A DNA stretch of 64,000 bases, from positions 124,001-188,000 of the forward strand of contig NZ_JAJOMB010000017.1 in assembly GCF_021129305.1 (NCBI RefSeq). The letters run 5' to 3'. Shown here piece by piece: positions 23,673 through 31,579 of this stretch. The notes under the pieces were generated by a model that had not been told where the DNA came from, made no database searches, and saw only the letters and a program-made list of their open reading frames with translations. This DNA is from Kineosporia babensis. GTDB taxonomy: Bacteria; Actinomycetota; Actinomycetes; Actinomycetales; Kineosporiaceae. A program made the translations under genes and the position numbers. Position 1 is the first letter of the stretch. Every line of letters begins with the position of its first letter.

Positions 23673-24800
23673 ATGCCGTTAAGGATTCTCGGCCGGGCCT
23701 TCGACGGGTTCGACCGAGCCTTCACCAAGCAGCTCCAAAACCTCGATGTGGAGCACGAACTCGTCGACATCCTGGAGCTGGAACGGCGGGTGGTGCACAC
23801 CCGGGCGCCCGAGGCCGACGTGCTGCTCCTGATCACCGACTGGCTGCCCGCACTGATCGAGGCCGGACGCCTGCTGCCGATCGAAACCACCAGCATCCAG
23901 GGCTGGCCGGACGCCTACGCCCCCGCGCTGCGGCAGTTGCAGCAAGGGCCGGACGGGCGCACCTACGGCGTGGCCTATCACGACGGGCCCATGCTCTTCC
24001 TCTACCGCACCGACCTCTACCGGGACCCGCAGGAACAGGCCGGGTTCCGGGAGCGCTTCGGCTACGAGCTCGAGAACCCGCTGGACTGGAACCAGTTCAT
24101 GGATCAGGCGATCTGGTTCAACCGGCCGGAGAAAGGACTCTACGGCACGGTGCAGGCCGGATTCCCCGACGAGCACAACCCGGTCTACGACTTCCTGACC
24201 CAGCTGTGGAGCCGCGGCGGAGACCTGATCGTAGGCGGTCGGTCCGGCCTGGACAGCGCTCCGGCCCTGGAGACGGTAGCGTTCTTCCACGACCTCTGGC
24301 ACATCAGTCAGGTGGTGAATCCGGCTGCTGCGCAATGGGACAGCGTGGAGTCGGGACAGCGGTTCGCGGCCGGTGAAGCGGCGATGATGGTGAACTGGGC
24401 CGGATTCGCCTCACCGCACGACGGCTGCGCGCCGGTGCCCGGAGCCACCACGATGAACGCCTACTGGGTGCTGGCCATTCCGTCCGATGCCCCCGATCCG
24501 CAGCAGTCCCAGGCTCTGATCCGGAAACTCGCCACACCCGAAATGGACGTCGTCACCGCCCTCTCGGGAGGCTCCGCAACTCGCCGGGACTCCTGGGCCA
24601 ACCCACGCGTCCGTTCATCGGCGCCCTATTACGAGGTATTGGAGACGGCGCACCGCAACTCCCGCTCGGTTCCTTCCGATCCGCGGTGGCCGAGGATGGC
24701 GGGAATTGTGAACGAGTTGATGCGCGGATTGATCGCCGACCGCAAGGGTTTTGAGTCGCTGCAGGACGCGCACGAGAAGCTGAACCGGCTACTGACCTGA
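23673..24800 (+). CDS. Solute-binding protein family 1 homologue lacking a visible signal peptide
   Basis: 375-aa protein with the overall pattern of carbohydrate ABC-transporter binding proteins (SBP family 1): DVLLLITDWLPALIEAGRLL, the YGVAYHDGPMLFLYRTDLY segment, NPLDWNQFMDQAIWF, then RFAAGEAAMMVNWAGF and SGGSATRRDSW. The striking point is the N-terminus: from ATG 23673 it starts MPLRILGRAFDGFDRAF with no hydrophobic signal or lipobox. The frame stays open to 23604, but that extension would contain the operator and is also not a signal. No ABC permease or ATPase gene lies in the window. It could be an intracellular ligand sensor or a non-transport sugar-binding protein. Regulated by the 23636 operator. 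Confidence 0.75.
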   Translation: MPLRILGRAFDGFDRAFTKQLQNLDVEHELVDILELERRVVHTRAPEADVLLLITDWLPALIEAGRLLPIETTSIQGWPDAYAPALRQLQQGPDGRTYGVAYHDGPMLFLYRTDLYRDPQEQAGFRERFGYELENPLDWNQFMDQAIWFNRPEKGLYGTVQAGFPDEHNPVYDFLTQLWSRGGDLIVGGRSGLDSAPALETVAFFHDLWHISQVVNPAAAQWDSVESGQRFAAGEAAMMVNWAGFASPHDGCAPVPGATTMNAYWVLAIPSDAPDPQQSQALIRKLATPEMDVVTALSGGSATRRDSWANPRVRSSAPYYEVLETAHRNSRSVPSDPRWPRMAGIVNELMRGLIADRKGFESLQDAHEKLNRLLT

Positions 24801-25820
24801 CGGTGCAGCAGTGGATTCCCTTATCACGAGCACGGTCTCGTCACCCACGACCTCTTCCACCGGCTGATCCGGCGGCGTTCTCAGCAGCAGATCCACCGCC
24901 CGGGCGCCCAAGGTCTGCAGCGGCATCCGCACCGTGGTCAGGGCCGGCACGAGGTGCTCGGCCAGCGGCAGGTCGTGCACCGCCACCACCGAAACATCCT
25001 CCGGAACCCGCAGCCCCCTGCGCCGCAACGTGTTCAGCACCCCAACCGCCATCGCGACGTTGGCCACGAAGATCGCGGTCGGCGCCGGACCTTCGTCCAG
25101 CAACTTAGCCGTTGCCTCTGCTCCCCCGCCCGGCGTGTAGTCGCCCGCCGCCGTCTCTACGTCTTCAGGTGTTACCCCAGCCGACTTGAGCGCCTTGACG
25201 TAACCACTGCGCCGCCGCCGCGCCGTATCCGCCCCCGCCGGCCCAGCCACGTGCGCAACTCGCGAGTGTCCCAGGTCCAGCAAATGGTTCACCGCGATCG
25301 CCGCGGCGTGGGTATCGTCCAAGGTTACGTGGCGGTTCCACGTGCGCCCGCCGTGCCGGTTCACCAGTATCCAGGGCAGCCCCAGCGTGGCCAGCATGCT
25401 CTGATCGGCCGCGGTGAGCTGACCCCCGGCCAGCAGCAGACCGTCCACCCGACCCTGCCCGAGCAGCTCCAGATAGCGCCGCGGGCCCGTCCGGTTCCCC
25501 GACGAAGAGCCCGTGACCAGCACATACCCCCGGGCCAGGGCTGCGCTCTCGGCGCCGGTGATGATCTGGGCGTAGACCGGGTTGGCGAAGTCGGGGATGA
25601 CCAGGCCGAGGGTTGCCGCCTTCGACGTGCGCAGGCTCCGGGCCGCGATGTTGGGCCGGTAGTCCAGCTCCCGTACCGCCGCCAGCACCCGCTCCCGGGT
25701 CTCCGGGCGGATCACCAGCGCGGGGTCAGAGTTGATCACGCGGGAGACCACGGCCTTATCCACCCCGGCCAGTCGGGCTACGTCTACCAGCGTTGTGCGG
25801 CCGGGCTTCGTCGGGGTCAC
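24789..25820 (-). CDS. LacI family transcriptional repressor
   Basis: 343-aa LacI/GalR regulator. N-terminal HTH (residues ~9-32, TTLVDVARLAGVDKAVVSRV) and hinge helix (YRPNIAARSLRT) precede the type I periplasmic-binding-protein-like effector domain (LGLVIPDFANPVYAQII through DVSVVAVHDLP). It probably binds the three TCAAWCGTTTGA palindromes at 21149, 23636 and 29245; this is inferred from their location and from the CG-centred LacI consensus. Its GTG start overlaps the stop of the VOC gene (GTGA), so it is the last gene of the operon it is predicted to repress. It overlaps the convergent SBP-like gene by 12 bp. Confidence 0.88.
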   Translation of the reverse strand: MTPTKPGRTTLVDVARLAGVDKAVVSRVINSDPALVIRPETRERVLAAVRELDYRPNIAARSLRTSKAATLGLVIPDFANPVYAQIITGAESAALARGYVLVTGSSSGNRTGPRRYLELLGQGRVDGLLLAGGQLTAADQSMLATLGLPWILVNRHGGRTWNRHVTLDDTHAAAIAVNHLLDLGHSRVAHVAGPAGADTARRRRSGYVKALKSAGVTPEDVETAAGDYTPGGGAEATAKLLDEGPAPTAIFVANVAMAVGVLNTLRRRGLRVPEDVSVVAVHDLPLAEHLVPALTTVRMPLQTLGARAVDLLLRTPPDQPVEEVVGDETVLVIRESTAAPSGQ

Positions 25821-26281
25821 TGCTCTCCGGGGGGCTGTACCAGTTCCAGGGTGATGTCGTCCGGATCGAGAAAGTAGCAGGTGAACCCGCCGGTGTTGAT
25901 TCCGGCGGTGATCCGCTGGGGCTCACTGACGAAGCGCACCCCAGCCCGGGTGAGCCGGGCGTGCTCCCCCGGCGCATCCGGCACACAGAGAGCCAGATGC
26001 GCCGCGCCGGGACGATGCCGGTGGTGCGGACCGAAGCCCTCTCCCCGGGGCTGCCGGTACTCCACCAGTTCCAGATCGTGTCCGCTCCGGCCGCGCGGCT
26101 GACCCGGCACTGCCAGCTGAGCCACCCGCAGATCGGCGTCGGGGTAGCCCACCAGCCGGCGGGTGTACTCGTTGTTCTGGGCCTGGCGGTGGATCAGCTG
26201 GAACCCCAGCAGCCCGGCGTAGAACTCCACCGAGCGGTCGAGGTCGGCGACCGTGAAGCTGAAGTGCCATACCCCGTGCAT
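25817..26281 (-). CDS. VOC superfamily (glyoxalase/dioxygenase-fold) protein
   Basis: 154-aa vicinal-oxygen-chelate protein. The first module opens with GVWHFSFTVADLDRSVEFY, giving the first metal-ligand His, and the second with AAHLALCVPDAPGEH; the C-terminus CYFLDPDDITLELVQ supplies the usual final Glu. VOC members include glyoxalase I, methylmalonyl-CoA epimerase and extradiol dioxygenases; the activity here cannot be chosen. Sixth bp after the E1-beta stop, with a 4-nt overlap into lacI downstream: clearly part of the SDR-E1 operon. Confidence 0.82.
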   Translation of the reverse strand: MHGVWHFSFTVADLDRSVEFYAGLLGFQLIHRQAQNNEYTRRLVGYPDADLRVAQLAVPGQPRGRSGHDLELVEYRQPRGEGFGPHHRHRPGAAHLALCVPDAPGEHARLTRAGVRFVSEPQRITAGINTGGFTCYFLDPDDITLELVQPPGEQ

Positions 26282-26287
26282 CGGCGT

Positions 26288-27271
26288 CTACCCCTTCACC
26301 AGGGCTCGAAGAGCGTCGGCGATCTGCGCGGTCTGCGGGAGTACGGCCTGGGCCAGCGCGACGGCGGCGGGGATGCGCGTGTCTTGGGCGCCCAGCCGTC
26401 GCGGCGGTGCCTTGAGGGGAACGCCCGCCTCGACCACCCGGGCCACCACCTCGGCGCCGAAGCCGCCGGTGACGTTGGCTTCGTGCACAACCAGTAGACG
26501 TCCGGTGCGGCGAACGCTGTCCTGCACAGCTTCCGTGTCGAACGGGTTGAGCCAGACCGCCTCGATCACGTCGGCGCCGATCCCTTCGGCCGCCACCAGA
26601 TCTGCCGCGGCCTGGACTGATGCACTGATCGCGCCCCAGGTGACCACGGTGACGTCGTCACCGCGGCGCCGCCGGCGGTGCCCACCGATCGGCTGGGGTG
26701 GCTGGTTGAGCTGGACCTCAGCCTTGGCTCCGGGGTAGAGCGTCCGATTCTCGATCACGACCACCGGATCGTCGCAGGCCACGGCGGCGATCAAGACGTC
26801 GTGGGCGTCTTGCGCGCTCACCGGCATGGCCACCCGGATACCGGGTACGTGCAGGAGCAGCGCCTCCAGGTTCTGCGAGTGCTGGGCGCAGGCTCCGGGG
26901 GCGTTGCCCTGCTGGGTGCGGATGGTCAGCGGGGCGCTGAGGCGGCCTTCAGAGACGTAGCGGACGTTCGCGGCCTGGTTGACGATCTGGTCGAAGGCCA
27001 CCAGAGCAAAATCCATCCACATGATCTCGACGATCGGCCGGCGTCCCATCATCGCCGCCCCTACGGCCGCGCCGAGCATGGCCGTCTCGGAGATGGGGGT
27101 ATCGAAAACGCGCTCCCCGAAGGCTTTCTGCAGACCACGCGTCACGCCGAACACGCCGCCGGGGAGAGCCACATCCTCGCCGTAGAGGATCGTCTCGGGG
27201 TATTGCTCCAAGCAGCGGGCCAGGGCTGCGTTGACCGCGCCGCCGTAGGTGAGCTTGACCTTGTCAGACAT
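26288..27271 (-). CDS. 2-oxoacid/acetoin dehydrogenase E1 component, beta subunit
   Basis: 327-aa transketolase-like E1-beta: GEDVALPGGVFGVTRGLQ, the ISETAMLGAAVGAAMMGRRP region and C-terminal domain LLVVHEANVTGGFGAEV. With the alpha subunit it would form a thiamine-diphosphate heterotetramer that decarboxylates a 2-oxoacid or cleaves acetoin. It overlaps the alpha gene by 8 nt. There is no E2 (lipoyl) or E3 gene in the operon, so the complex either uses E2/E3 encoded elsewhere or works with a different acceptor. Operon under the predicted LacI control. Confidence 0.85.
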   Translation of the reverse strand: MSDKVKLTYGGAVNAALARCLEQYPETILYGEDVALPGGVFGVTRGLQKAFGERVFDTPISETAMLGAAVGAAMMGRRPIVEIMWMDFALVAFDQIVNQAANVRYVSEGRLSAPLTIRTQQGNAPGACAQHSQNLEALLLHVPGIRVAMPVSAQDAHDVLIAAVACDDPVVVIENRTLYPGAKAEVQLNQPPQPIGGHRRRRRGDDVTVVTWGAISASVQAAADLVAAEGIGADVIEAVWLNPFDTEAVQDSVRRTGRLLVVHEANVTGGFGAEVVARVVEAGVPLKAPPRRLGAQDTRIPAAVALAQAVLPQTAQIADALRALVKG

Positions 27272-28208
27272 AGAGGTGCTCCAGCGCGGTCGACGGGTCT
27301 ACGGGCGGATCGGCGAGTGCTCGTTCGGTGGCTTCCTTGATCTCGCGCCGGGCCTTTTCTTCAACCCCGTCCACGATTTCATTGGGGACGCCGGCGCCCT
27401 CGAGTTGCCTCCGGAACCTTTTGATCGGCTCGGCTTGCAGATCGGCTTCCAGTTCGCCCTCCGGCCGGTACTGCTGGGCGTCGCCGATGTAATGCCCCAC
27501 GATCCGCCGGGTTTCCGCCTCCACGAAGGTCGGGCCTAATCCATGCGCAGCATTTTGCCGGGCCAGGGCGATCGCGGTACTCACCTGCACCGGGTCATTC
27601 CCGTCGATCCGCACCGCCGGGATGCCCAGAGCTCCGGCGCGGGCCGAAAGGTCAGGGTTGCGGACCATGTCTTCGATCGGCGTGAGTTCACTGTACCGGT
27701 TGTTCTCGCACACCAGAATCACCGGAAGACTTTTCACCGCGGCCAGATTCATCGCCTCGGTAACGCCGCCCTGGTTCATCGCGCCGTCCCCGAAAACCGC
27801 CAGCGACACCCGTCCACTGTTGTCGAACTTCGCCGCCAAAGCTGCCCCGACGGCAATCGGAACCCCGGCCCCGACGATCGAGTTCTCGCCGTAGAAACCG
27901 TATTCCGGCGCCGAGAAATAGGCCGAACCACCGCGCCCGCCATTCACCCCGGTCTTACGCGCTAGCAACTCGGCCAGAATTCCGTGCGCCGGAACGCCCC
28001 GGGCCAATGCCCAACCGTGCCCCCGATAAGTAGCGAAGACTGCATCCTGGCTCTTGAGCTGGGCGCAGGCCCCGACCGCGATCGCCTCCTGCCCATTGGC
28101 CAGATGCACCGATCCGACGATGTCGCCGTCCAGCCGCAGCTGCTGAACCGTCTCTTCCAGAATCCGGATCCGCCACATTCCCAGCAGGTGTTCCAGGGGC
28201 TCGGCCAT
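27264..28208 (-). CDS. 2-oxoacid/acetoin dehydrogenase E1 component, alpha subunit
   Basis: 314-aa thiamine-diphosphate-binding E1-alpha. The diphosphate motif starts at FGDGAMNQGGVTEAMNLA and ends with CENNRYSE (GDG...NN pattern). An early segment GSVHLANGQEAIAVGACAQL and ATYRGHGWALARG matches pyruvate/acetoin E1-alpha. At 314 aa it is on the short side, close to AcoA of acetoin dehydrogenase. The ATG directly abuts the SDR stop codon (TGAATG), so it is translationally coupled. Which substrate it uses remains open. Confidence 0.86.
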   Translation of the reverse strand: MAEPLEHLLGMWRIRILEETVQQLRLDGDIVGSVHLANGQEAIAVGACAQLKSQDAVFATYRGHGWALARGVPAHGILAELLARKTGVNGGRGGSAYFSAPEYGFYGENSIVGAGVPIAVGAALAAKFDNSGRVSLAVFGDGAMNQGGVTEAMNLAAVKSLPVILVCENNRYSELTPIEDMVRNPDLSARAGALGIPAVRIDGNDPVQVSTAIALARQNAAHGLGPTFVEAETRRIVGHYIGDAQQYRPEGELEADLQAEPIKRFRRQLEGAGVPNEIVDGVEEKARREIKEATERALADPPVDPSTALEHLYV

Positions 28209-29225
28209 TCAGTCCATCTCCAGTCCACCGTCGACGTTCAGGGCCTGGCCGGTGATGAAAGAGGCCAGGTCACCGGCCAGGAAGGCGACCACCGCAGCCA
28301 GCTCGGCCGGCCGTCCGACCCGGTTCAGCGGGGTGCGCGCGGCCACCTCGTCCAGATATTTCTGCCCGGCCCCACTACCGAATTCCCGATCCCGGTCGGC
28401 CATGATCTGCGCCCACATATCGGTCAGGAAAACGCCCGGGCAGACCGCATTCACCCGTACCTTGGGTGCATAGGCCAAGGCCGCCGATCTGGTCAGGCTG
28501 AGCAGGGCGGTCTTGGTGGCGGAGTAATCCACGGCATTGGCGCGGCCCGAACGCCCGGCCACCGAGGACAACGTGACAATGCTGCCGCCCTGATCGGCCA
28601 CCATCAGCTCGGCCGCAGCCCGGGTGGTCTGAAATACCCCGGTCAGATTGATATCCAGGGTGCGCTGCCAACTTTCGTCGGTGACTTCGGCGAACGGCCG
28701 GGTCTGCATGATCCCCACGGCATTGACCAGGATCCTCAGCGGCAGTTCGTTCGATGTGGCCTGCGCTCGGGCCACGATTTCGCGGGCCTCGCGCGGGCTG
28801 GAAAGATCACATTCGAGCTTATGGACGGTTGGCCCGCCCCAGTTTTCGCCCTCACCTTTGGCTGGCTCACTTTTGACTGGCTCACCTTTGACTGGCTCAC
28901 CATCAGCTCGCTCAGCTTTGGCTCGCCCGCCGACCGGCGCCAAGGCGCTGGCCTGAGCCAGCAGCTCGCCGACCGCCCGGTCCAGCCGCACCCCGGGCAA
29001 GTCCGCCAACACCACGGTGGCCCCACACCCCAGCAACGCGGCCGCACACGCCTGACCCAGACCACCCCCGCCCCCGGTGATCAGCGCCGTCCTACCAGCC
29101 AGATTCACCGAAAGCCCTTGCCACCCCGCACCTGCACCAACACCCGCGCCCCCGCCGGTGTTCTCAGCGGTACCCACACCGGCGCCCGGATCCGGCCCAG
29201 AAGCGCCGTCGCCGAACTGCGTCAT
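28209..29225 (-). CDS. SDR family oxidoreductase with repetitive insertion
   Basis: 338-aa short-chain dehydrogenase: ALITGGGGGLGQACAAALLG cofactor motif, NAVGIMQT, Ser in VTLSSVAGRSG, Tyr-x-x-x-Lys in DYSATKTA and C-terminal NVDGGLEMD. Two unusual parts: a ~35-residue Gly/Ala-rich N-terminal leader, and an insertion after beta3 with a 5-residue repeat (GEPVKGEPVKSEPAKGEGE) caused by three 15-bp tandem units. ATG 29225 follows GGGGACGG; ATG 29237 is possible. The longer frame to 29297 is unlikely because it would contain the operator at 29245. First gene of the LacI-regulated operon. Confidence 0.8.
   Translation of the reverse strand: MTQFGDGASGPDPGAGVGTAENTGGGAGVGAGAGWQGLSVNLAGRTALITGGGGGLGQACAAALLGCGATVVLADLPGVRLDRAVGELLAQASALAPVGGRAKAERADGEPVKGEPVKSEPAKGEGENWGGPTVHKLECDLSSPREAREIVARAQATSNELPLRILVNAVGIMQTRPFAEVTDESWQRTLDINLTGVFQTTRAAAELMVADQGGSIVTLSSVAGRSGRANAVDYSATKTALLSLTRSAALAYAPKVRVNAVCPGVFLTDMWAQIMADRDREFGSGAGQKYLDEVAARTPLNRVGRPAELAAVVAFLAGDLASFITGQALNVDGGLEMD
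28856..28900. repeat. Three 15-bp tandem units inside the SDR gene
   Basis: CTTTGGCTGGCTCAC, TTTTGACTGGCTCAC and CTTTGACTGGCTCAC follow one another exactly; in frame they encode repeated G/S-E-P-V/A-K. Confidence 0.85.
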
Positions 29226-29244
29226 GTCCGTCCCCATCGACCGG

Positions 29245-29256
29245 TCAATCGTTTGA
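29245..29256 (-). promoter_or_regulatory. LacI-type operator (TCAATCGTTTGA) of the SDR-E1-VOC-lacI operon
   Basis: Same palindrome as at 23636, about 20 bp before the chosen SDR start. Because lacI is the last gene of the operon, this would be an autoregulatory site. Confidence 0.7.
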
Positions 29257-29295
29257 GCGACCGTACGACGACCACCGTGCCTCGTCAACCAGCTC

Positions 29296-29340
29296 ATCGG
29301 GAAGACAAAAGTCGCTATGACGTCGTTCTGTCTTCCCGAT
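29296..29340 (-). terminator. Hairpin between the AAA ATPase gene and the SDR operon
   Basis: ATCGGGAAGACA (29296-29307) pairs perfectly with TGTCTTCCCGAT (29329-29340) around a 21-nt loop. It follows the AAA ATPase stop by about 84 bp on the minus strand and precedes the operon promoter; there is no T-run. Confidence 0.45.
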
Positions 29341-29423
29341 CCCGATGGCGGAAGGCGCTCTGGCTGAGTATCGGGATGACTAGAAGGAGAGGTAGATAGA
29401 GCTAGAAGGAACGATCGAGAGGT

Positions 29424-30650
29424 TCAGTCGCCGGCCTGGCGGCGGAGGTAGCGGCCGAAGTGCGGCACGGTGAAGGCGATTCGACCGCGTTCACCGCTGT
29501 AGATCAGGCCCTTCTTGATCAGGGAGTCGCGGGCCGGGGACAGCGACTGCGGCTTTCGGCCCAGGAGCACCGCGATCTCGGAGGTGGCTACGCCGGCGTC
29601 GGCCATCGACAGTCCGGCCGGTAGTTCGGCGGAGACGTCGGCCATGGCCCGCAGATACTCGCGTTCCGACGGGGTGGCTCGCTCGTACCGGGAGCCGAAG
29701 AAGCCCACGGCCAGCTCGGCCTCGGCTTCGGGGGCGGCCACTCGCACGTCGTCGGCGGTGATCGGGGTGCGCGGAGCGACGTCCCAGGCCACCTTGCCGT
29801 AAGCCTGGATGAAGTAGGGGTACCCGGCCGTGACCTCGTACATCTCGGCCAGGGCGTCCTCGGTGAAGTCTGCTCCCTCTTCCTGAGCCGGGCTGCGCAG
29901 AGCCTGGGCGGCGGCTTCCGGGTCCAGGCGGTCGATGCGGGCGTAGCGGAAAAGGCGCTCGGAGTATGACTTGCTGGCCGAGAGCACCGCGGGCAGGTGG
30001 GGCAGGCCCGCGCCGACCACGACCAGGGGCAGACCTTGCTGGCCGAGTTCGTGGCAGGCGGCGCAGAGGGCGGACACGTCTTCAGGCAGCAGGTCCTGCA
30101 TCTCGTCAATGAACACCGCGACGCCGCGCCCGGCCCCGGCTGCCACGCCGGCGATGTCGGTGAACAGCTCCACCAGGTCGATCTCGATGTCGCCAGAATC
30201 GGCACGGCCGGACACCGCGGGCACGTCGATGCCAGGCTGCCAACGGTCGCGCAGCGCGGTCTTGCCACGACTGGACGGGGCCGCAGGCTCCTTCATGGCG
30301 AAGGACTTCAGGACGCCGAGCACATGCGTGGCATCGTCCCGATGAGCCGGACCAAGCTCCCGAATGGCCTGGTGAAGAGCCGCAGCCAGCGGACGCCGCA
30401 GCGGAGTATCGGGCCGGGCCTCAAGCTTGCCGGTGCCCCACTGCCGCCGGACTGCACCCGAGCGCAGGGCGTTGAGCAGCACGGTCTTGCCCACACCGCG
30501 CAGGCCGATCAGCACCAGGCTGCGTTCGGGCCGACCCCGGCTGATCCGTTCTAGGACCACGTCGAAGCTGCCCAGCTCGGCATCACGGCCGGCCAGCTCG
30601 GGCGGACGCTGCCCGGCGCCGGGGGCATAGGGATTGCGCACCGGATCCAC
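29424..30650 (-). CDS. AAA ATPase (Orc1/Cdc6-like) with C-terminal winged helix
   Basis: 408-aa AAA+ ATPase of the archaeal-type/Orc-like group common in actinobacteria. Walker A is GLRGVGKT (about 47-54), Walker B VAVFIDEMQDL (about 187-197) and sensor-like VVVGAGLPHLP. The C-terminal ~80 residues form a winged-helix-like domain (SLIKKGLIYSGERGRIAFTV). Related proteins occur with toxin, restriction or signalling genes, but the neighbours here give no clear link. GTG 30650 has TACGCT 6 nt upstream. The biological role is unknown. Confidence 0.78.
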   Translation of the reverse strand: MDPVRNPYAPGAGQRPPELAGRDAELGSFDVVLERISRGRPERSLVLIGLRGVGKTVLLNALRSGAVRRQWGTGKLEARPDTPLRRPLAAALHQAIRELGPAHRDDATHVLGVLKSFAMKEPAAPSSRGKTALRDRWQPGIDVPAVSGRADSGDIEIDLVELFTDIAGVAAGAGRGVAVFIDEMQDLLPEDVSALCAACHELGQQGLPLVVVGAGLPHLPAVLSASKSYSERLFRYARIDRLDPEAAAQALRSPAQEEGADFTEDALAEMYEVTAGYPYFIQAYGKVAWDVAPRTPITADDVRVAAPEAEAELAVGFFGSRYERATPSEREYLRAMADVSAELPAGLSMADAGVATSEIAVLLGRKPQSLSPARDSLIKKGLIYSGERGRIAFTVPHFGRYLRRQAGD

Positions 30651-30656
30651 GATCAG

Positions 30657-30662
30657 AGCGTA
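30657..30662 (-). promoter_or_regulatory. Leaderless -10 box (TACGCT) for the AAA ATPase
   Basis: Minus-strand TACGCT is followed by 6 nt and GTG 30650. Confidence 0.5.
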
Positions 30663-31180
30663 TCCAGGTGTCTACGCCCGGTACTAGAGCAACGAATAGC
30701 GATTTATGGGCGATTCGAGCCCCCGGCCGAATGGAGGGTCGGAGATTTCGAGCTGGGGCACGCCGGCGGGAAACGGAGAGTCGGCCCGGTTTGTGACGCG
30801 CCCGGGACCCCGGCCCCGGTCGGATGAGGCCGGATGAGGCCGGATGAGGCCGGATGAGGCCGGCTTTCACAGTGCCAAGCCGAGCGCGAAAAGGCTGGTG
30901 GGGCCGGTCAGACCAGACGGCTTCAGGTCCAGGAGCGGCCTTCGGACCGCGAGTTGTCAGGCGGATGGGGACAACTCGACGATGTGTACACCTGGTACCA
31001 GATGGACCATCTTTACACATCGCGAGTAGCCGCTCGCCGGGTCCTGTGCAATGGCACTGACTAGGAGCCGCGTGTGCATCGGGCGAGGAATGGATCCGCT
31101 CGTCGGCCGACTGGTGCGGTGACCAGCAAGACCTTGATCCGGGGCGCGATCAGCGCGGCTTGAGCACAAACATCAAGCCG
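30663..31180. other. Gene-poor stretch of about 520 bp
   Basis: No convincing coding region; a 145-codon minus-strand frame (30583-31020) is Arg/Pro-rich and looks fortuitous. The stretch holds four tandem decamers at 30821-30860 and an inverted repeat CGATGTGTA (30980-30988) / TACACATCG (31014-31022) that brackets a CTGGTACCAG palindrome. The latter could be an operator or a small hairpin; no gene start lies close by on either strand. Confidence 0.5.
30821..30860. repeat. Four perfect tandem copies of CGGATGAGGC
   Basis: The decamer occurs four times head-to-tail without mismatch in non-coding DNA. Confidence 0.95.
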
Positions 31181-31579
31181 TCAGGGCAGCACGTCCAGCA
31201 GCGTGCGCGGGCCGGCCACCAATGACCCCTCAGGCAGCCGCGCCCGCAGCCCCCGGTCGGCGGTGACCACGAGCGGAACCCGGCCCTCGGCAACGATTTC
31301 CTCAGCCACCGCAACTATCGTGGTGTCGCCGTCGGCGGTGGCCCGGATGACCTCGACCGGCGCGGGCCCCACCGCTCCCTTCGCCTTGCCCTCGACCACC
31401 GCGAGAATCCTGACCACCGAGAGAGTATCGCCGTCCACCGACAGTTCTGAGACTGCAGCAAGACCACCCAGCAACCGGGTGGCGGCGCCGAGCCGATCGC
31501 GCCACCACCCGTCCGGCCGACTGCCCATCACGTTCGCGACATCGACCAGAAGTACTACATCAGAACGATTCTCAGGCAT
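31181..31579 (-). CDS. NYN/PIN-like domain protein
   Basis: 132-aa soluble protein. VVLLVDVANVMGSRPDGWWR carries the D-x-x-N pattern of NYN-domain (PIN-fold) ribonucleases. Later acidic clusters (ATADGDTTIV, VVTADRGLRARL) fit the remaining metal-ligand positions, the last being the T-A/S-D-R/x-D-like motif of the fold. Databases often label such actinobacterial proteins as NTP pyrophosphohydrolase; I regard that as weak. It starts inside the end of the E1 fusion gene (overlap ~8 nt with ATG 31579; GTG 31591 is possible), so it is co-translated with it. Confidence 0.6.
   Translation of the reverse strand: MPENRSDVVLLVDVANVMGSRPDGWWRDRLGAATRLLGGLAAVSELSVDGDTLSVVRILAVVEGKAKGAVGPAPVEVIRATADGDTTIVAVAEEIVAEGRVPLVVTADRGLRARLPEGSLVAGPRTLLDVLP

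Noticed and set aside
29226-29297. N-terminal extension of the SDR at the operon start
   Set aside because: It would place the operator palindrome inside the coding region.
30583-31020. 145-codon frame in the gene-poor gap
   Set aside because: Arg/Pro/Ser-rich, overlaps the AAA ATPase start and promoter, crosses tandem decamers and has no ribosome binding site.
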